A stretch of DNA of 64,000 bases from Annona cherimola (Eukaryota; Streptophyta; Magnoliopsida; Magnoliales; Annonaceae), in NCBI GenBank assembly GCA_030490835.1, contig CM059975.1:28614133-28678132 (forward strand), read 5' to 3'. Under the pieces are notes generated by a model that saw only the letters and a program-made list of their open reading frames with translations, made no database searches and was not told the origin of the DNA. Shown here one piece after another: positions 26,091 to 37,586 of this stretch. Within the stretch, counting starts at the first letter, position 1. The number at the start of each line of letters is the position of its first letter. The position numbers and the translations under genes are program-made.

Positions 26091-26186
26091 TATATATATA
26101 TATATCACGTCACTTTTTATTTTCTTATAAATTTTCTTATAAATTTTTTTCCACTTTTTTAACCTCTTGCAAGACAAACATTAAGT

Positions 26187-26468
26187 GTAGGGCGTGTTTG
26201 ATTTTAATTGAAAATTTTCATCTAAAACTTTTTACTCTCCACAATTACCTAATTTTTTAAATTATTTCTTCTTATCTTTCTGTATAAATTACCCTACTTT
26301 TCAATCATTTCTACACAACTATCTGGACAACTAATCTATCTCTTTTAATTTTATTTTCTTTATTTTTCATCATGATTACTATCATATTACATTATTTTCT
26401 CTTGTTCCAACAATTATTACACCAAAAAATTTTCATTTAAAAATTTTATTACTTACCAAATACACATG
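26187..26468. mobile_element. hAT-like GTGTTTGG MITE
   Basis: Starts AGGGCGTGTTTGATTT and ends ACCAAATACACATG, with the core CTACACAACTATCTGGACAA and TCATGATTACTATCATATTA. Same family as the 39723 cluster. Confidence 0.6.
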
Positions 26469-26618
26469 TAAAGAAAACCTAATTCTTATATAATATGGAG
26501 TTTGATGAAAAGGTATTGTTATATATGAAAATATAGAAATACACTTGTTAAAAAAACCTAATCCTTATATAATAAGAAGTTTGATGAAAAGGTATTGTTA
26601 TATATCAAAATATAGAAA
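26461..26618 (+). repeat. Tandem duplication, 79-bp period
   Basis: TACACATGTAAAGAAAACCT at 26461 and TACACTTGTTAAAAAAACCT at 26540. Both carry GTTTGATGAAAAGGTATTGT. It abuts the right end of the 26187 MITE. Confidence 0.7.
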
Positions 26619-26860
26619 ATTATGTTGATAATGAAAAAGTAATATTAAAAAATAAAAGGTAAAGTTTTTTATTTTTAGGAATTAGAAATAAATAAATAAA
26701 TAATATCATTCATCCTCACTGGACTTTCCCATCTACTCATCAGGAACCGGCTTTCAAGATATCCTTGTTTAGAAAAGAATGAAAAACAGAGAATACGGAT
26801 GCAAAAGTAAACACATAATTACATTACTTTATTTGATTTTTATTTTTATATTTCAATCGT

Positions 26861-27025
26861 TTTCACGTACTTTTCACACAACTACCTCTTTTTTATTCTT
26901 TTTTTTACTCTGTTTTTCTCATACTTTCCACACAACAACCTTATTTTTTTATTCTTATTTTACTCTGTTTTTCTTGTACTTTCCACACAACTACCTTATT
27001 TTTTTATTCTTATTTTACTCAGTCA
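26861..27025 (+). repeat. Tandem repeat, three units of about 55 bp
   Basis: Units start at about 26862, 26916 and 26971 with TTCACGTACTT, TTCTCATACTT and TTCTTGTACTT, followed by CCACACAACTACC-like and TTTTTATTCTTATTTTACTC. They resemble a fragment of the GTGTTTGG MITE core amplified in tandem. Confidence 0.65.
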
Positions 27026-27315
27026 TGTCCATTCCATTCCCATTCTCTTCTAGTTAACCAACTGCTTCCTAAATCCCAATTATTCCACTTTACTCTGGCA
27101 TTTCCGAACATGTCGCTGGTCTGGTTGGATGAGTTGAACCGGCGGTGGGATCCGATTTTAATAACATTTACTTTATTTATTTTCCTAATTTTTATTCGGC
27201 CCCAACTGCAATAAAAAAGAGAAAGTATCAGGAAAATGAAAAAGAAAGTGATGCCGGCGTGTGATTTGAAAAGTATAAAATATTGAGGGTAGTTAAGATA
27301 TATATGAAATCTCTT

Positions 27316-27540
27316 TTTTGATTGGTATTATATATATCTTGATATTATAAATTAGCCACTTTCACAATCCATATTATAGAGGAATATCTTGTAAATACTC
27401 TCACTCTTAAGAGAGACAACTGTAATACCCCTATTACAAGGGAAGCAAATACGTACACTTGGGAGAAATCGAACCTTTGTGGGCACTATAGCACCCAAAA
27501 GAAAATTACCACCGGGACATGCCCTAGTGGCATATAATGG
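27316..27540 (-). mobile_element. Probable tRNA-derived SINE
   Basis: A minus-strand element whose tail appears as TTTTTTGATTGG near 27313. A good B-box, GGTTCGATTTC, lies at 27485-27475, and a weaker A-box-like segment at 27533-27519. Flanks TGAAATCTCTT and TGGAATTTCTT resemble a diverged target duplication. Confidence 0.5.
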
Positions 27541-28802
27541 AATTTCTTGAATTTGAAGTTTCTTTGTGGCGGGAATATCTCAAATCGAATCATATATTCG
27601 GGATCTAAAAATAAAATTAATAAAGAGAAAAATTAGGACTATTATCATATTGAAAATTGAAAAGTTACATGGGAAATAGAGAAATTTTAAAATTTTAAAT
27701 GTGGAAATCCAAATTGAAAGCACCCCAACAACTTACATATGAATAAATGTGACAAGATACTTAGGTGTTCTTCATGAATAAATATGAAATAAGGAATGTA
27801 GTTATATGTACTAATTACAAAATAAGCGCATGCAAACGACTCAAGAGTGCCATGACGTATTGTATTAGCCATTTGCCGGCTTTTCACACGTACATGCCCT
27901 CAAGCATCGGGTTTGCCTTTTGCGCACTGCCGCCCTGCCTTACTTCGGCGTGATAATCGAGCCGGGGCACATATGTTTTTTAATTATTTTTCGCTAAAAA
28001 TATGAATCTAAAATCTACATGTATTTAATTTTATAATCTTTATGTGTATTTTTGCTAAATTTCGAGAATCAACATTTGTGTGAGTAAAAATTACTTCGAT
28101 ACTCGAATATTATTATTTTTGAAATTAAAACATACAAATACATATTCAAAAATTATAAAATTTAATATGTAATTAAATGCACTTGGACCATATTTTCATG
28201 AACATTTTTAAAAATACCTATGCGTTGGGCTAATTACAGCATCATAATTCATAACTCTTATTTTGTCAGCCTCTCACGTTTGTTGAAGCAGCCATCAAAT
28301 TGCCCTGAAAATAAAATAATATTGTTTTAATTGGTATTAAATATTTACTGAATATTTTGTTTTATTTTGATTCATGTTAGAATTAATATTTTAAAAATTG
28401 AAAGACTATGAACGGGTCTATATATAATCAATTCATAATTTGACGTGTGGTTGGGTCTAGTTCTTGAAACAGTGGTTATAGTTGGCAAGCACCACGAAAA
28501 AGCTCAGGGCAAATATATGCTCGATTCAAGTTGTCAACGTACGCGTTGGCTAATATTCAACTGTTGAAAACTTGATATGTACAGGCTTATTTGAATATTT
28601 ATTTATACTTTTCTGGATTTTCTGCAAATCAGACCCTTTAAAGTTGCACGATTGGGAATTAGACATCATGCTATGCATATTTGCAGGTTAGAAGTGTCTT
28701 TAATGACAATGACTATCGCGCAAATAATGCCAAATTATAGAGTTTAACATGATATGTGCTTGTAGTTAGTAAATTGCGGTCTCTATAAAAATGTTGAATA
28801 TA
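27541..28802. other. AT-rich intergenic stretch
   Basis: Nothing recognisable apart from short AT-rich ORFs. Confidence 0.5.
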
Positions 28803-29016
28803 TGGTATGTTTGACATCTGATACAATTTTTAAAAGAAAAGTCTTTTGATATAATGAGAAAAGTAATATGATATGAGAAATAAAAATAAATAGAATAGTT
28901 ATATGAGTAGTTCTAAAGAAATTGTTAGAGATTAAAATAATTGTGTAAGAAGAAATAAAAAAGTATTAAAAAAATAGGAAAGTTATGATGTGTGAAAATT
29001 TTTAGTTTCAAAACAC
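28803..29016. mobile_element. hAT-like GTGTTTGG MITE, shortened
   Basis: Reverse-orientation copy starting GGTATGTTTGACA and ending TTCAAAACAC. The core resembles the family but is diverged and about 60 bp shorter than full-size copies. Confidence 0.45.
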
Positions 29017-29194
29017 TTTATATTGATAAGTTTTTATAATTGTTAGATACACCCATAAGCAAAAATCTTAAATTTTTTAATTAAAATTCATTTACGTAAA
29101 TGATTACATTTGATATAATTAAAATTAATTTCATGTTTATTATATAAGAAAAAGATGTGTTAGAAATATAGCTTTTGATAGGCTTATAAATGAG

Positions 29195-29539
29195 GAAATT
29201 GATTCAATGCACTCAGGTGTAAAATCTTATTTTTTTACTTTTTTTGAAAAAAAATTCACGCAACTGTTAAACTATGTGTATTTAAGATGTGTGCCATTTT
29301 TATTACTTTTGGAGATTTTTAGATTTTTTATTTTTAAAAATCAATGGCATTTTTAGTAATTTAAAATTACTAAATTACTAAAAATGCCAATGGTTTTTAA
29401 ATATCCAAAAAATTTAAAAATATTTAAAAATAGTAAAAATTAGTACACATGTTAAATACATCTAGTTTAACAGTTGTATGAAAAAATAAAAAAATAATAA
29501 AAAAAAGGTTTTACACCCAAGTGCATTAGATCAGTCCCC
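29195..29539. mobile_element. Foldback MULE-like MITE, CAATGCACT-type termini
   Basis: About 345 bp folding back on itself, flanked by the direct repeat TATAAATGAG (29185-29194 and 29540-29549), a 9-10 bp target duplication. The ends pair as GATTCAATGCACTCAGGTG against GATCTAATGCACTTGGGTG. The core carries a TTAAACTATGTGTATTTAA arm that is shared with the elements at 32634, 41602 and 42119. Confidence 0.8.
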
Positions 29540-29549
29540 TATAAATGAG

Positions 29550-31061
29550 CTTTTCGGTAATTATATTCAAAACAATCATTTATTGAAAGCATTTTCACTT
29601 CAATCTAAATACAAAAATCTTTGGTTCATGAGCCTTGATAAGGTACTTTAATGAAATGTAATTAACTCATTAACTTTGTATTTTTTGGCAAAATAAATCC
29701 TGCTATATATGTGCCTTTAGAGTATGTTAATGGTAGGGTCTATTTTGCAAGAACACTTATCAGGTCTAATTCGTAAATATGCAAAACATGATGCCTAATT
29801 TCCATTTATGCAAAATTAGTGTCTCATTTCTAAAAACCCAAATTTTATTTTGTAATCCCTTAAAACAGTCATTCATTGTTGCTCACATATATCATGAAAA
29901 CTTATACACACTACATACAAAAAATATATCTTTTTGGTAACCCTTATTAGTAATCAAAGAATCTTTACTAGCCAGAAAAATACATGTAAAGGGAAAAAAT
30001 TTCTTGCTTACTGCAATGCTTTTATAAAAAAAAACAATGTCTTGCAATTAAATTTTTCTTTAGCAATCAAATTCTAACATTTCTTAAGAATTTTTTTATT
30101 GCTAAAAACCAAATTTTTATAGTGAATGATAAAATTAGCTATGTACTTTGGATAATTGTAATGATTAGGAATATAATTTTGAGTCGACTGGTCAATTGAT
30201 AATATGTCCACGATATAATATGTGTAACCGTTCATCATTAACTTTTTCTTTTCGAGACAACATCATTGCCTTTTTGGCTAAACAGGGAAAAATGTAAGGT
30301 TACTAAGCTAAGCCTAGCTTAATCTGATAAGTAGAGTTAAATAAAATATTAGAAATATTTAACTTAATAGCTTAAGTTCCTTTGGTAGTTAATGCCTTGG
30401 TCTTTTGTACCACCAATATGAAGTTGAATCGACCGGATTGGTCTCTCTGGCTAAAGCCTTTTTCACATCTGCCGAAACGCACCTTTGTTGAAAATCACGG
30501 GCACGTACCGCCAAGATTTAAAACATAATTATAACGCTTATTTGTAAAATATACAAAAACATATGGGTTAAAATGCGATTAAACATTTTTGATAAAAAAA
30601 ATGCTAGAATATTTATCAAATTTTGAGAGATGGGAAATTTCCCATGGTCCTAGTTGACTTTTTTTTTTTTTTTTTTGGGATGTTAGGTCTTAGTTAAACT
30701 TTTAGTAATTAGAAGTCAGAACATTCACTTGCGCGGAAAAAAGATCTGTTGGCGTTTTCACATAAAACCCACAGCTCATGAAAATTATGGGTGGCCAAGG
30801 ATATATACTTGTGGCCTAAGTGTTTCGAACGTGGACCTTTCAAGGGGTGACAAAGACTGGTAAGGGGATGCATGCACCAGAGGAGAAGTTATTGATGATG
30901 GAATTAAAATCGTCATCTCCAAATTAACTAGTGATTCAAATATAGGAAGCTAGCTTAGGAAGTGAAACTAATAGACAGGTAGCAGCTGGTGAGAAATTTC
31001 CTGTCATTCTTAACCTACGGTTATTAGGATCTTGTTGTGGTATTGGGTATCACGCTATACT
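29550..31061. other. AT-rich intergenic stretch
   Basis: No gene. A poly(T) run at about 30659-30677, between CCTAGTTGACTTT and CTTAGTTAAACTTT, may be another truncated retroposon tail. Confidence 0.45.
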
Positions 31062-31100
31062 AATTAGCATATATTTTTTTTTTGATTGAAAATTAGCATA
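31062..31100 (-). mobile_element. Micro-insertion: poly(T) tail, 10-bp duplication
   Basis: AATTAGCATA at 31062-31071 and 31091-31100 flanks TATTTTTTTTTTGATTGAA. Same pattern as the other scars. Confidence 0.5.
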
Positions 31101-31269
31101 CATTATAACGTGTAAGAAAAATATTTTTTAATATGTTAATTAATGTAGTTTGCTATCCAATAAATATTATTATCGCGCGTTAACAAAAGTCAATACCCTT
31201 TTAATCCTTGTCCATCCTAGCCTAGCAAGCCAACAGAAAATGTTCTTAGATGATTTCAAAATAAATCAA

Positions 31270-31766
31270 TTACCCACAATTACTTGTTACTTCCATCCTA
31301 TTACTCATTCTTCCCTGTGATGCAGTGAAGGAACCAGCTTTTCAAGCACACGGTCTATTTTCAACTTTCTCTAGTTAATATTCTTAATTCATTCCACTGC
31401 AGTGATTGACTGTGATATAGAAAGATATATTAAATTAGTGCTCTAATCTTTATATATAATACACAATTAAGAGTTTGACGCAGGCAATCAAACTATATGT
31501 GAAATCATATAGTTGATTTCAATCAATCAGTTAGACAGTTACCCACGAATATTACTTGTTATTTCCATCCTATCGATTCTTCCTTGTTAAGGAACCAGCT
31601 TTTCAAGCACACAGCCTATTTTCAACTTCCTCTCGTTAATATTATTAATTCATTCCACCGCAGTGACTGACTATGATATAGAAAGATATATTACATTAGT
31701 GCTCTAATCTTTATATAATACATAATTAAGAGTTCCAGGTAGGCAATCAAACTATGTACGCAATCA
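31270..31766 (+). repeat. Tandem duplication, about 269-bp period
   Basis: Copy 1 begins TTACCCACAATTACTTGTTA at 31270 and copy 2 TTACCCACGAATATTACTTG at 31539. Both contain GGAACCAGCTTTTCAAGCAC and GATATAGAAAGATATATTA. They differ by scattered substitutions and small indels. No coding frame. Confidence 0.8.
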
Positions 31767-32624
31767 TGTTTGATATTTCTATACACTTTCTTTTGAAAAA
31801 TGATAATATTATTAATTGGGGATGGGTTATCCTTCCTAGTTAGATCATATTAATAATATTAAAGGCCCCGACCACAAAGTTTCGGCTCGTTGTTCATGCA
31901 ATTCTTGTAACTCAAATCTAGGGACATTTTTCATTAAAAAAAAAGTCTAGGGGTATTGATTAATTAAGTTGGGTTGCCAAACACAACATGACCCGTTGAA
32001 ACCCCTGTGTGCCAACAACGGTACCACCAAGGCACAATCTATTAGTTTGTTTAACGTTATTTGTTTTATCATGTTACTAAAAATTATTTCAATTTAACTC
32101 TTGATCAGACCTACTTGCTTTAAAATATTTATAATCATATACAAAATATATAAAAATTGCCTAGATCCACTCACAGGTGCATTAAAATATTATAATAATG
32201 AGTTATTTACGTTCACGAGCACAATTAAAATATTGACTTCTATGCGAATGATTCTAGCTCTTTGCATCCATGCCAAGGATTTTTTAAATATTTTGCATTT
32301 ACGAACAAATAAAAATTAATTTTAAATATTTCTTACATAAAAAAAGATTCATTTTTTATTTCGTAATAGAAGATTATGTATTTATAATTTTTTATTTTTC
32401 GGATTTTGCAAATTCTCATAATAGATATAAGTAAAATTAATTTTCGTAATAAAAGATGATGGATCCTAAAACATTGATATGAATGCAAAATATTTTAAAA
32501 ATTATCGGCATAAATGCAATAGCAGGATGTAGATATTTTACTTTTGAGTCAACATTCATGCAAATAATCCAATAATAATTTATAGAAGCGTTTACCATGA
32601 AACAGAAGCGTTTATCTTCATGTA
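31767..32624. other. AT-rich intergenic stretch
   Basis: Nothing recognisable. Confidence 0.5.
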
Positions 32625-32633
32625 AAGAATGTT

Positions 32634-33008
32634 AAGGATTGACTGTATACACGAGGGTGCATGCAGCCTCAATGCACTTAGGTTCATTTCACCCATTCTG
32701 TAGCACTTTTTTTGAAAAACTTTTTTATACAATTATTAATCTAGATATATTTAATATTTATATCAATTTTACCATTTTTGAATAATTTTAGATATTCGTT
32801 TTTTATTTTCAAAAATCAATTGCATTTTCGTAATTAATAAATTATGAAAATGTCACTAATTTTAAAAAATCAAAAACAAATATCTAAAAGTCTCTAAAAA
32901 TGTAAAAATCAAAACATATATTAAATACACCTAGATTAACAATTATATAAAAAATTTAAAAAAAATTAAAAAATAAGTTTTTGCACCCAAGTGCACTGTA
33001 TTACATCC
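32634..33008. mobile_element. Foldback MULE-like MITE, second copy
   Basis: About 375 bp flanked by the 9-bp duplication AAGAATGTT (32625-32633 and 33009-33017). The inner ends pair as CAATGCACTTAGG against CAGTGCACTTGGG. The core is an inverted repeat of the same family as 29195-29539. Confidence 0.75.
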
Positions 33009-33634
33009 AAGAATGTTTTAGATAGTATGGATTAACAACTTCAACATAGATATATAATTTAAATAATTTTGTTATATTAATTTTATACTTTTAATCATTT
33101 TATGAAATGGGCACAACAAATATGTAATTTAGATAAACCTTGGTTTCCTAGTCAAATAAATAATTTTAAATACAATTAATGAAGTTGATTTCATATCATT
33201 ATCAAGATAAGTCTAACATGTCACATTGTTTAACATCATTTATTTTATCATACTATAAAAAATAAAGAATGTAGGTGGGTAGAAAAACACTTAGATCATT
33301 CTCATATGCATTAAAATATTATAATCATTTATAAAACCATTTATCATATTAGAAGAATGTGGTATATAACCACTGTGTGTTACTAGTGGGGCAAGTCCCA
33401 AGACATTTCTTTGAATTAAAATTTTTTTCTTAAACAAATTTTATGTATAGACATTTATTAGATGGGAATTTTACTCATGCGAATTTATTAGATTAGGGCC
33501 TGCACATCTTTGATATGCATGAAAATCAATTTCCAACCCAAACAAATAATTCTAAAAGGATTCAACATAATCATCAAGGTGGTTCATAGCGATGTAACCC
33601 AACACCAGTGAAACCCACCTATAGAGAGAGATAT

Positions 33635-33950
33635 TCAGTTGCAGCACAACTGCACCATAATAGCAGCCTAGTTGCGCCAAAATGAGTCTTGCATGATTAT
33701 AAAATTATAATCATTCATTGTATTTAGAATAATGTATTATACTATCATACCAATTTTCATCCCAATTGAATATATGTATAAACCCATCTGAAAATAGTAC
33801 AAATTCAACGTAATAAAATAATCTGATATAAATAATAACTTTAAAGTGGTTTTCCAACATGTAAATCATTTCCTATAAAATTTATATATGAATAAATGAT
33901 TGTACAAAATTTCATTACATTATAATATATGTAGGGCATATTTTTGGGCA
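33635..33950 (+). repeat. Dispersed repeat R1
   Basis: Starts GTTGCAGCACAACTGCACC and carries the R1 landmarks (CATTGTATTTAGAATAATG, TTCAACGTAATAAAATAAT, GAATAAATGATTGTACAAAA). The right terminus is lost near 33950. Confidence 0.65.
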
Positions 33951-34099
33951 AGTATTTCCAACTTTTAAATCTCTCTTGCTACTTCAATGAATGTAAGAAG
34001 TTGTAGCCAAACCTTACCAACTTCTAAATAGGCTTTATTATATCACCATCAGTGAAACTATTGAATTGGCAGGATTAATGGTAGAACCAGTGGAAATTT

Positions 34100-34312
34100 A
34101 TATTCGATGAAAATTTTTTTGAATTAATAGAAAATGATATGATGTTATATGACAGGGGTAAGAAAATAAAATTAAAACAAATAAGTTAGTTTTAATTAAA
34201 AAGTAGGATAAGTATATAAGAAGATGTGAAAAGATGAAGTAATGGTAGAAAGTGAAAAGTTTTATAATAAAAACTTTTAGTTAGAAAAGTTTTATGGTAT
34301 CCCAAACACCTC
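34100..34312. mobile_element. hAT-like GTGTTTGG MITE, left end lost
   Basis: Contains AAAATGATATGATGTTATAT, GTAAGAAAATAAAATTAAAA and AAAAGTAGGATAAGTATATA, and ends CCCAAACACCTCC. The left terminus is not recognisable. Confidence 0.5.
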
Positions 34313-35558
34313 CAAATTCTAAAGGCCGTCTCTTTTTTGAAAACACAAAAAGCAAAAAAAAATAAAAAAAATAAAAAAAAATAGTGTACCATGCCCTTTT
34401 TATTCTCAAAAATAAAAAATACTAAAAAATTCAAAAAATTAACAAATTCAACTGTGGTGTAACCTAAGTGGGGTACACACTTCCGTAAAAAAATTTTAAA
34501 AATTAAAAAACATAGTTTTTTTGGCCGTTTGTAAATTGGCCAATTTATGAGCAGCTGTATACCATGGCACGAAAAATACAAACATGTTTCAATTATCAGA
34601 GGTTTCAGCTTTCCCCCTCTTATGTGATTCTCTCCAAATGCCTCCCATGAATCGATTTCACCAGAAAAATGACACCTTTTGAATTTTCTTATCGCAAGCA
34701 CCGACTGGAGTACCCTGTTTTATGATCTTTCTGCTTCTGAGAATGGATAGGCCAGAACTGAAAGTAGTAAGAAGAAGACGTAGAATGGAACAGCTTTAAT
34801 GCAAACAAAATGAAATTGCTTTTCAGCAATGGACAAAACAGTGCATTAGATGCTAATGCATACGCAATTTGGAGGCCAATTATCAGAAGAAAAGAAAATT
34901 TATATTTCATCTTCAACCTTAAAAAGAAAAATCCACTCATTTTTGCTTCAACATTAATCATCAAGAAAATTCATAACAATGCTGGATCAGGTAAGAGTAA
35001 GCAAGAATCAAGCTTACTGTTTAAGCAAAATCCACAATTAATCAGACACGCCTTGACAATCGCACTGTTGAACGTAACAGGAAGAGAGACTGTTGATAAG
35101 CAGCCGAACATTTCGTGCATCCAATTTGCATGTGAAGCCAATGGCAAAAGATGATGCTGGACATCTCAATAGGATGTGCATTTAGTAATTAGTAGACTGC
35201 CAGAATGATATCAGGCATAGACTTACCCCACTCGTGACTTTAGATTCAGTAGATTTAAAACTCCTTGACAGTGTAGTACTGTTGTCCCACAAAAACAAAA
35301 AAGATTATGTTACTGTTTGGTGTCAGGCCGCAAATAAGCTCAAATGCCATGATTAAAGAAATCAGGTATCAAGGTAATACAAGATAATATAAATGAAAGA
35401 GAAAGTGATAGAAAAGGAGAACGTGGACTCTGCAAGTCATGATCTGTCATAAGAAGTATCTTTGTAAGCCAATCTTCAGAAAGTTATAGAATCCAGATCA
35501 AATGTGATCCATTCTGTCACTGAAATATTTTGATGCATTTCCAAAAAAATATCATGCC
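34313..35558. other. Downstream flank of the PPR gene
   Basis: No gene. The 169-codon minus-strand ORF at 34192-34701 is Phe/Lys-rich read-through of AT-rich, MITE-derived DNA. The PPR 3' UTR probably lies in 35300-35558. Confidence 0.5.
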
Positions 35559-37406
35559 TCAAAATAAGTTTGGAACATATCCAGCTGATTTCAATTGCAA
35601 ACCTAGGCCATCAACAGCATCATAGATATCATCAGATTGTGGGTGAGACACATCTCCAACAAGGAATTTATGTACCCTATGATCAACTTCAATCCAACTG
35701 TAAGCAGCTGTTTTTTGCACACTTTTTTCCTTCATCAGGACCCTTGTTCTCCGAGACTCCTCCCATCTACCCACATCAGCATACATATTGGAAAGGAGGA
35801 CATAATTACCAGAATTGTCAGGCTCTAATATAAGCAATTTATCAACTGCCCGTTCTGCAAGTTCCAGATTGGAATGAATTCGACAGGCACTCAGCAAGGT
35901 ACCCCATATAACAACATTAGGTTCCACTTCCATCTTACGGATGAAATCATATGCCTCAACTAGACAACCTGATCTGCAGTACAAATCAATAATGCAAGCA
36001 TAATGTTCAATCTTTGGTATTATTTTGTCATCTGATCTCATGCTTTCAAAGAATTCACATCCCAATTCAACAAGTCCTGAATGCGTACATGCTGTTAATA
36101 AAGCAACGAATGTTATGTCATTGGGTTTTACATTTGTTTCCTTCATCTTAGCAAAAAGATCAATTGCATCCATTGCAAACCCATTAAGAGCTAGCCCCCC
36201 TATCATTGAGTTCCAAGAAACGACATCCCTCTTGGGCATCTGATCAAAGATTTGGCGAGCTCTCCAAATATTTCCACACTTTGCATACATGTCCAGAAGA
36301 GCAGAACCAATGTAGACATTTAACCCCAAGCCTTGACTCTCAACATAGTTGCCTATGTGCTGGCCAGTTTCCACCGAACCCAACTGACCACAAGCAGACA
36401 AGATACTAACAAGTGTGATGTCATTAGGCTTGATTTTTTCCAATTGCATTTGTTCAAAGAGTTCTAAAGCCTCATTTGGCCTCCCATTTTGAGCATAACC
36501 AGCAATCATGGCACTCCATGCAACAACATCTCTTCCTACCATTTGATTAAACTCCTGGCGTGCATCATCGACAGCACCGCATTTCACATACATTTCCAGT
36601 GTTGCAGTTGATACAATCAAATTTCTACACAAGTTATGATCATCAATGAATTTCTTAACCTTCATTCCCAGTTCCAAATCACCCAATCTGGCACATACAG
36701 ATAGAACAGTCACGAGAGTGAACTCATTAGGCTGGCCACCCTCAACTTGCATTCGTTCAAACAATCTCAAAGCTTCCATCAAATCTCCATTATGTGCATA
36801 GCAGGAAATCATTGAATTCCATGAAACAATTGTTCGAATAGGCATTTCATCAAAGAGCAAACGTGCCTCTGAAACACGTCCCGCTTTTGAGAACCCAGAA
36901 ATCAAACAGTTGTATGCAACTGGATCCTTGACAAAAACCTCAACAAAGACACGTTTTGCAGAATCCAAATCGCCAATTTTCGCATAAAAATCAATTAATC
37001 CAGTCTGAATAAAGATATTGGAAACGAACCCATAACGTACAGCAAGAGAATGCAGTTGCATTCCTTCTGCAACTCTAGGTGACAAAGCACAGGCTTTGAG
37101 AACGGGAGGAACTGCAAAATACACGATTTTTGTTTCCGTATGGTGCATCAGAAACAATATTTCAATAGCTTCCTTATTCAAAGATAATCGGGAATAGGCG
37201 GATATGAGGGAACTGTACAGGTTTTGATCTGGGTAAGGTATTGCGTCGAACACCCTGCGTGCATAGTCTATGAATGAAAGATTCAAAAGCTTCCTCACGA
37301 ACAATCCAGAGAGATTGAGGTTTTGGATAAGGATGAGAGCGTGGATTTGCTTGAGCTGTCTGAGATGGACAGCAGATTGAAGTACATCGACGAGATACTG
37401 AAACAT
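35559..37406 (-). CDS. Pentatricopeptide repeat protein, PLS class, E/E+ type
   Basis: Single-exon ORF of 615 aa with ATG at 37406 (MFQYLVDVLQ) and a TGA stop. An upstream in-frame TTG at 37409 is not needed as a start. From about residue 60 to 500 it is a run of PPR units of P, L and S type, with hallmarks such as VVSWNSMI, LLDMYAKCG, ARQIFDQMPKRD and KPNDITFVALL. The E region begins near WGTLLSACR (about 501) and runs through LSNMYADVGRW; the E+ segment ends at GYVPNLF, where the protein stops. There is no DYW deaminase domain. Family knowledge: such proteins bind specific RNA sequences in plastids or mitochondria, and E+ proteins usually serve as C-to-U editing specificity factors that recruit a DYW partner. 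I saw no clear targeting presequence; the N-terminus is hydrophobic and has a typical LKQIHALILI start. The RNA target cannot be read off by eye. A hAT-like element starts about 180 bp upstream of the ATG. Confidence 0.93.
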   Translation of the reverse strand: MFQYLVDVLQSAVHLRQLKQIHALILIQNLNLSGLFVRKLLNLSFIDYARRVFDAIPYPDQNLYSSLISAYSRLSLNKEAIEILFLMHHTETKIVYFAVPPVLKACALSPRVAEGMQLHSLAVRYGFVSNIFIQTGLIDFYAKIGDLDSAKRVFVEVFVKDPVAYNCLISGFSKAGRVSEARLLFDEMPIRTIVSWNSMISCYAHNGDLMEALRLFERMQVEGGQPNEFTLVTVLSVCARLGDLELGMKVKKFIDDHNLCRNLIVSTATLEMYVKCGAVDDARQEFNQMVGRDVVAWSAMIAGYAQNGRPNEALELFEQMQLEKIKPNDITLVSILSACGQLGSVETGQHIGNYVESQGLGLNVYIGSALLDMYAKCGNIWRARQIFDQMPKRDVVSWNSMIGGLALNGFAMDAIDLFAKMKETNVKPNDITFVALLTACTHSGLVELGCEFFESMRSDDKIIPKIEHYACIIDLYCRSGCLVEAYDFIRKMEVEPNVVIWGTLLSACRIHSNLELAERAVDKLLILEPDNSGNYVLLSNMYADVGRWEESRRTRVLMKEKSVQKTAAYSWIEVDHRVHKFLVGDVSHPQSDDIYDAVDGLGLQLKSAGYVPNLF

Positions 37407-37473
37407 CAAAGGACAGTAAAAGGGGAAGTCGACGAACGAAATTCTTCATGAAGATACTTTGAAAGACGTCTAC

Positions 37474-37586
37474 TAGCCGTTGCCAGGTCCTGAATCAGAA
37501 CAGTTGACTGAGATAAAGCCCCAGCAATATTAGCCGTTGCCAGGTTTAACCACAACAGTCAGGTTGAGATAAAGCCCCATAAACAG
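37474..37586 (+). repeat. 57-bp tandem duplication upstream of the PPR gene
   Basis: TAGCCGTTGCCAGG at 37474 and 37531, each followed by a GAGATAAAGCCCCA string. It lies between the PPR start codon and the hAT-like element. Confidence 0.6.

Noticed and set aside
26779..27057. 92-codon plus-strand ORF rich in Phe, Ser and Thr
   Set aside because: Explained by a 55-bp tandem repeat, which keeps the frame open artificially.
34192..34701. 169-codon minus-strand ORF
   Set aside because: Phe- and Lys-rich translation of poly(T)/AT-rich DNA that overlaps a MITE end; no domain or conserved motif.
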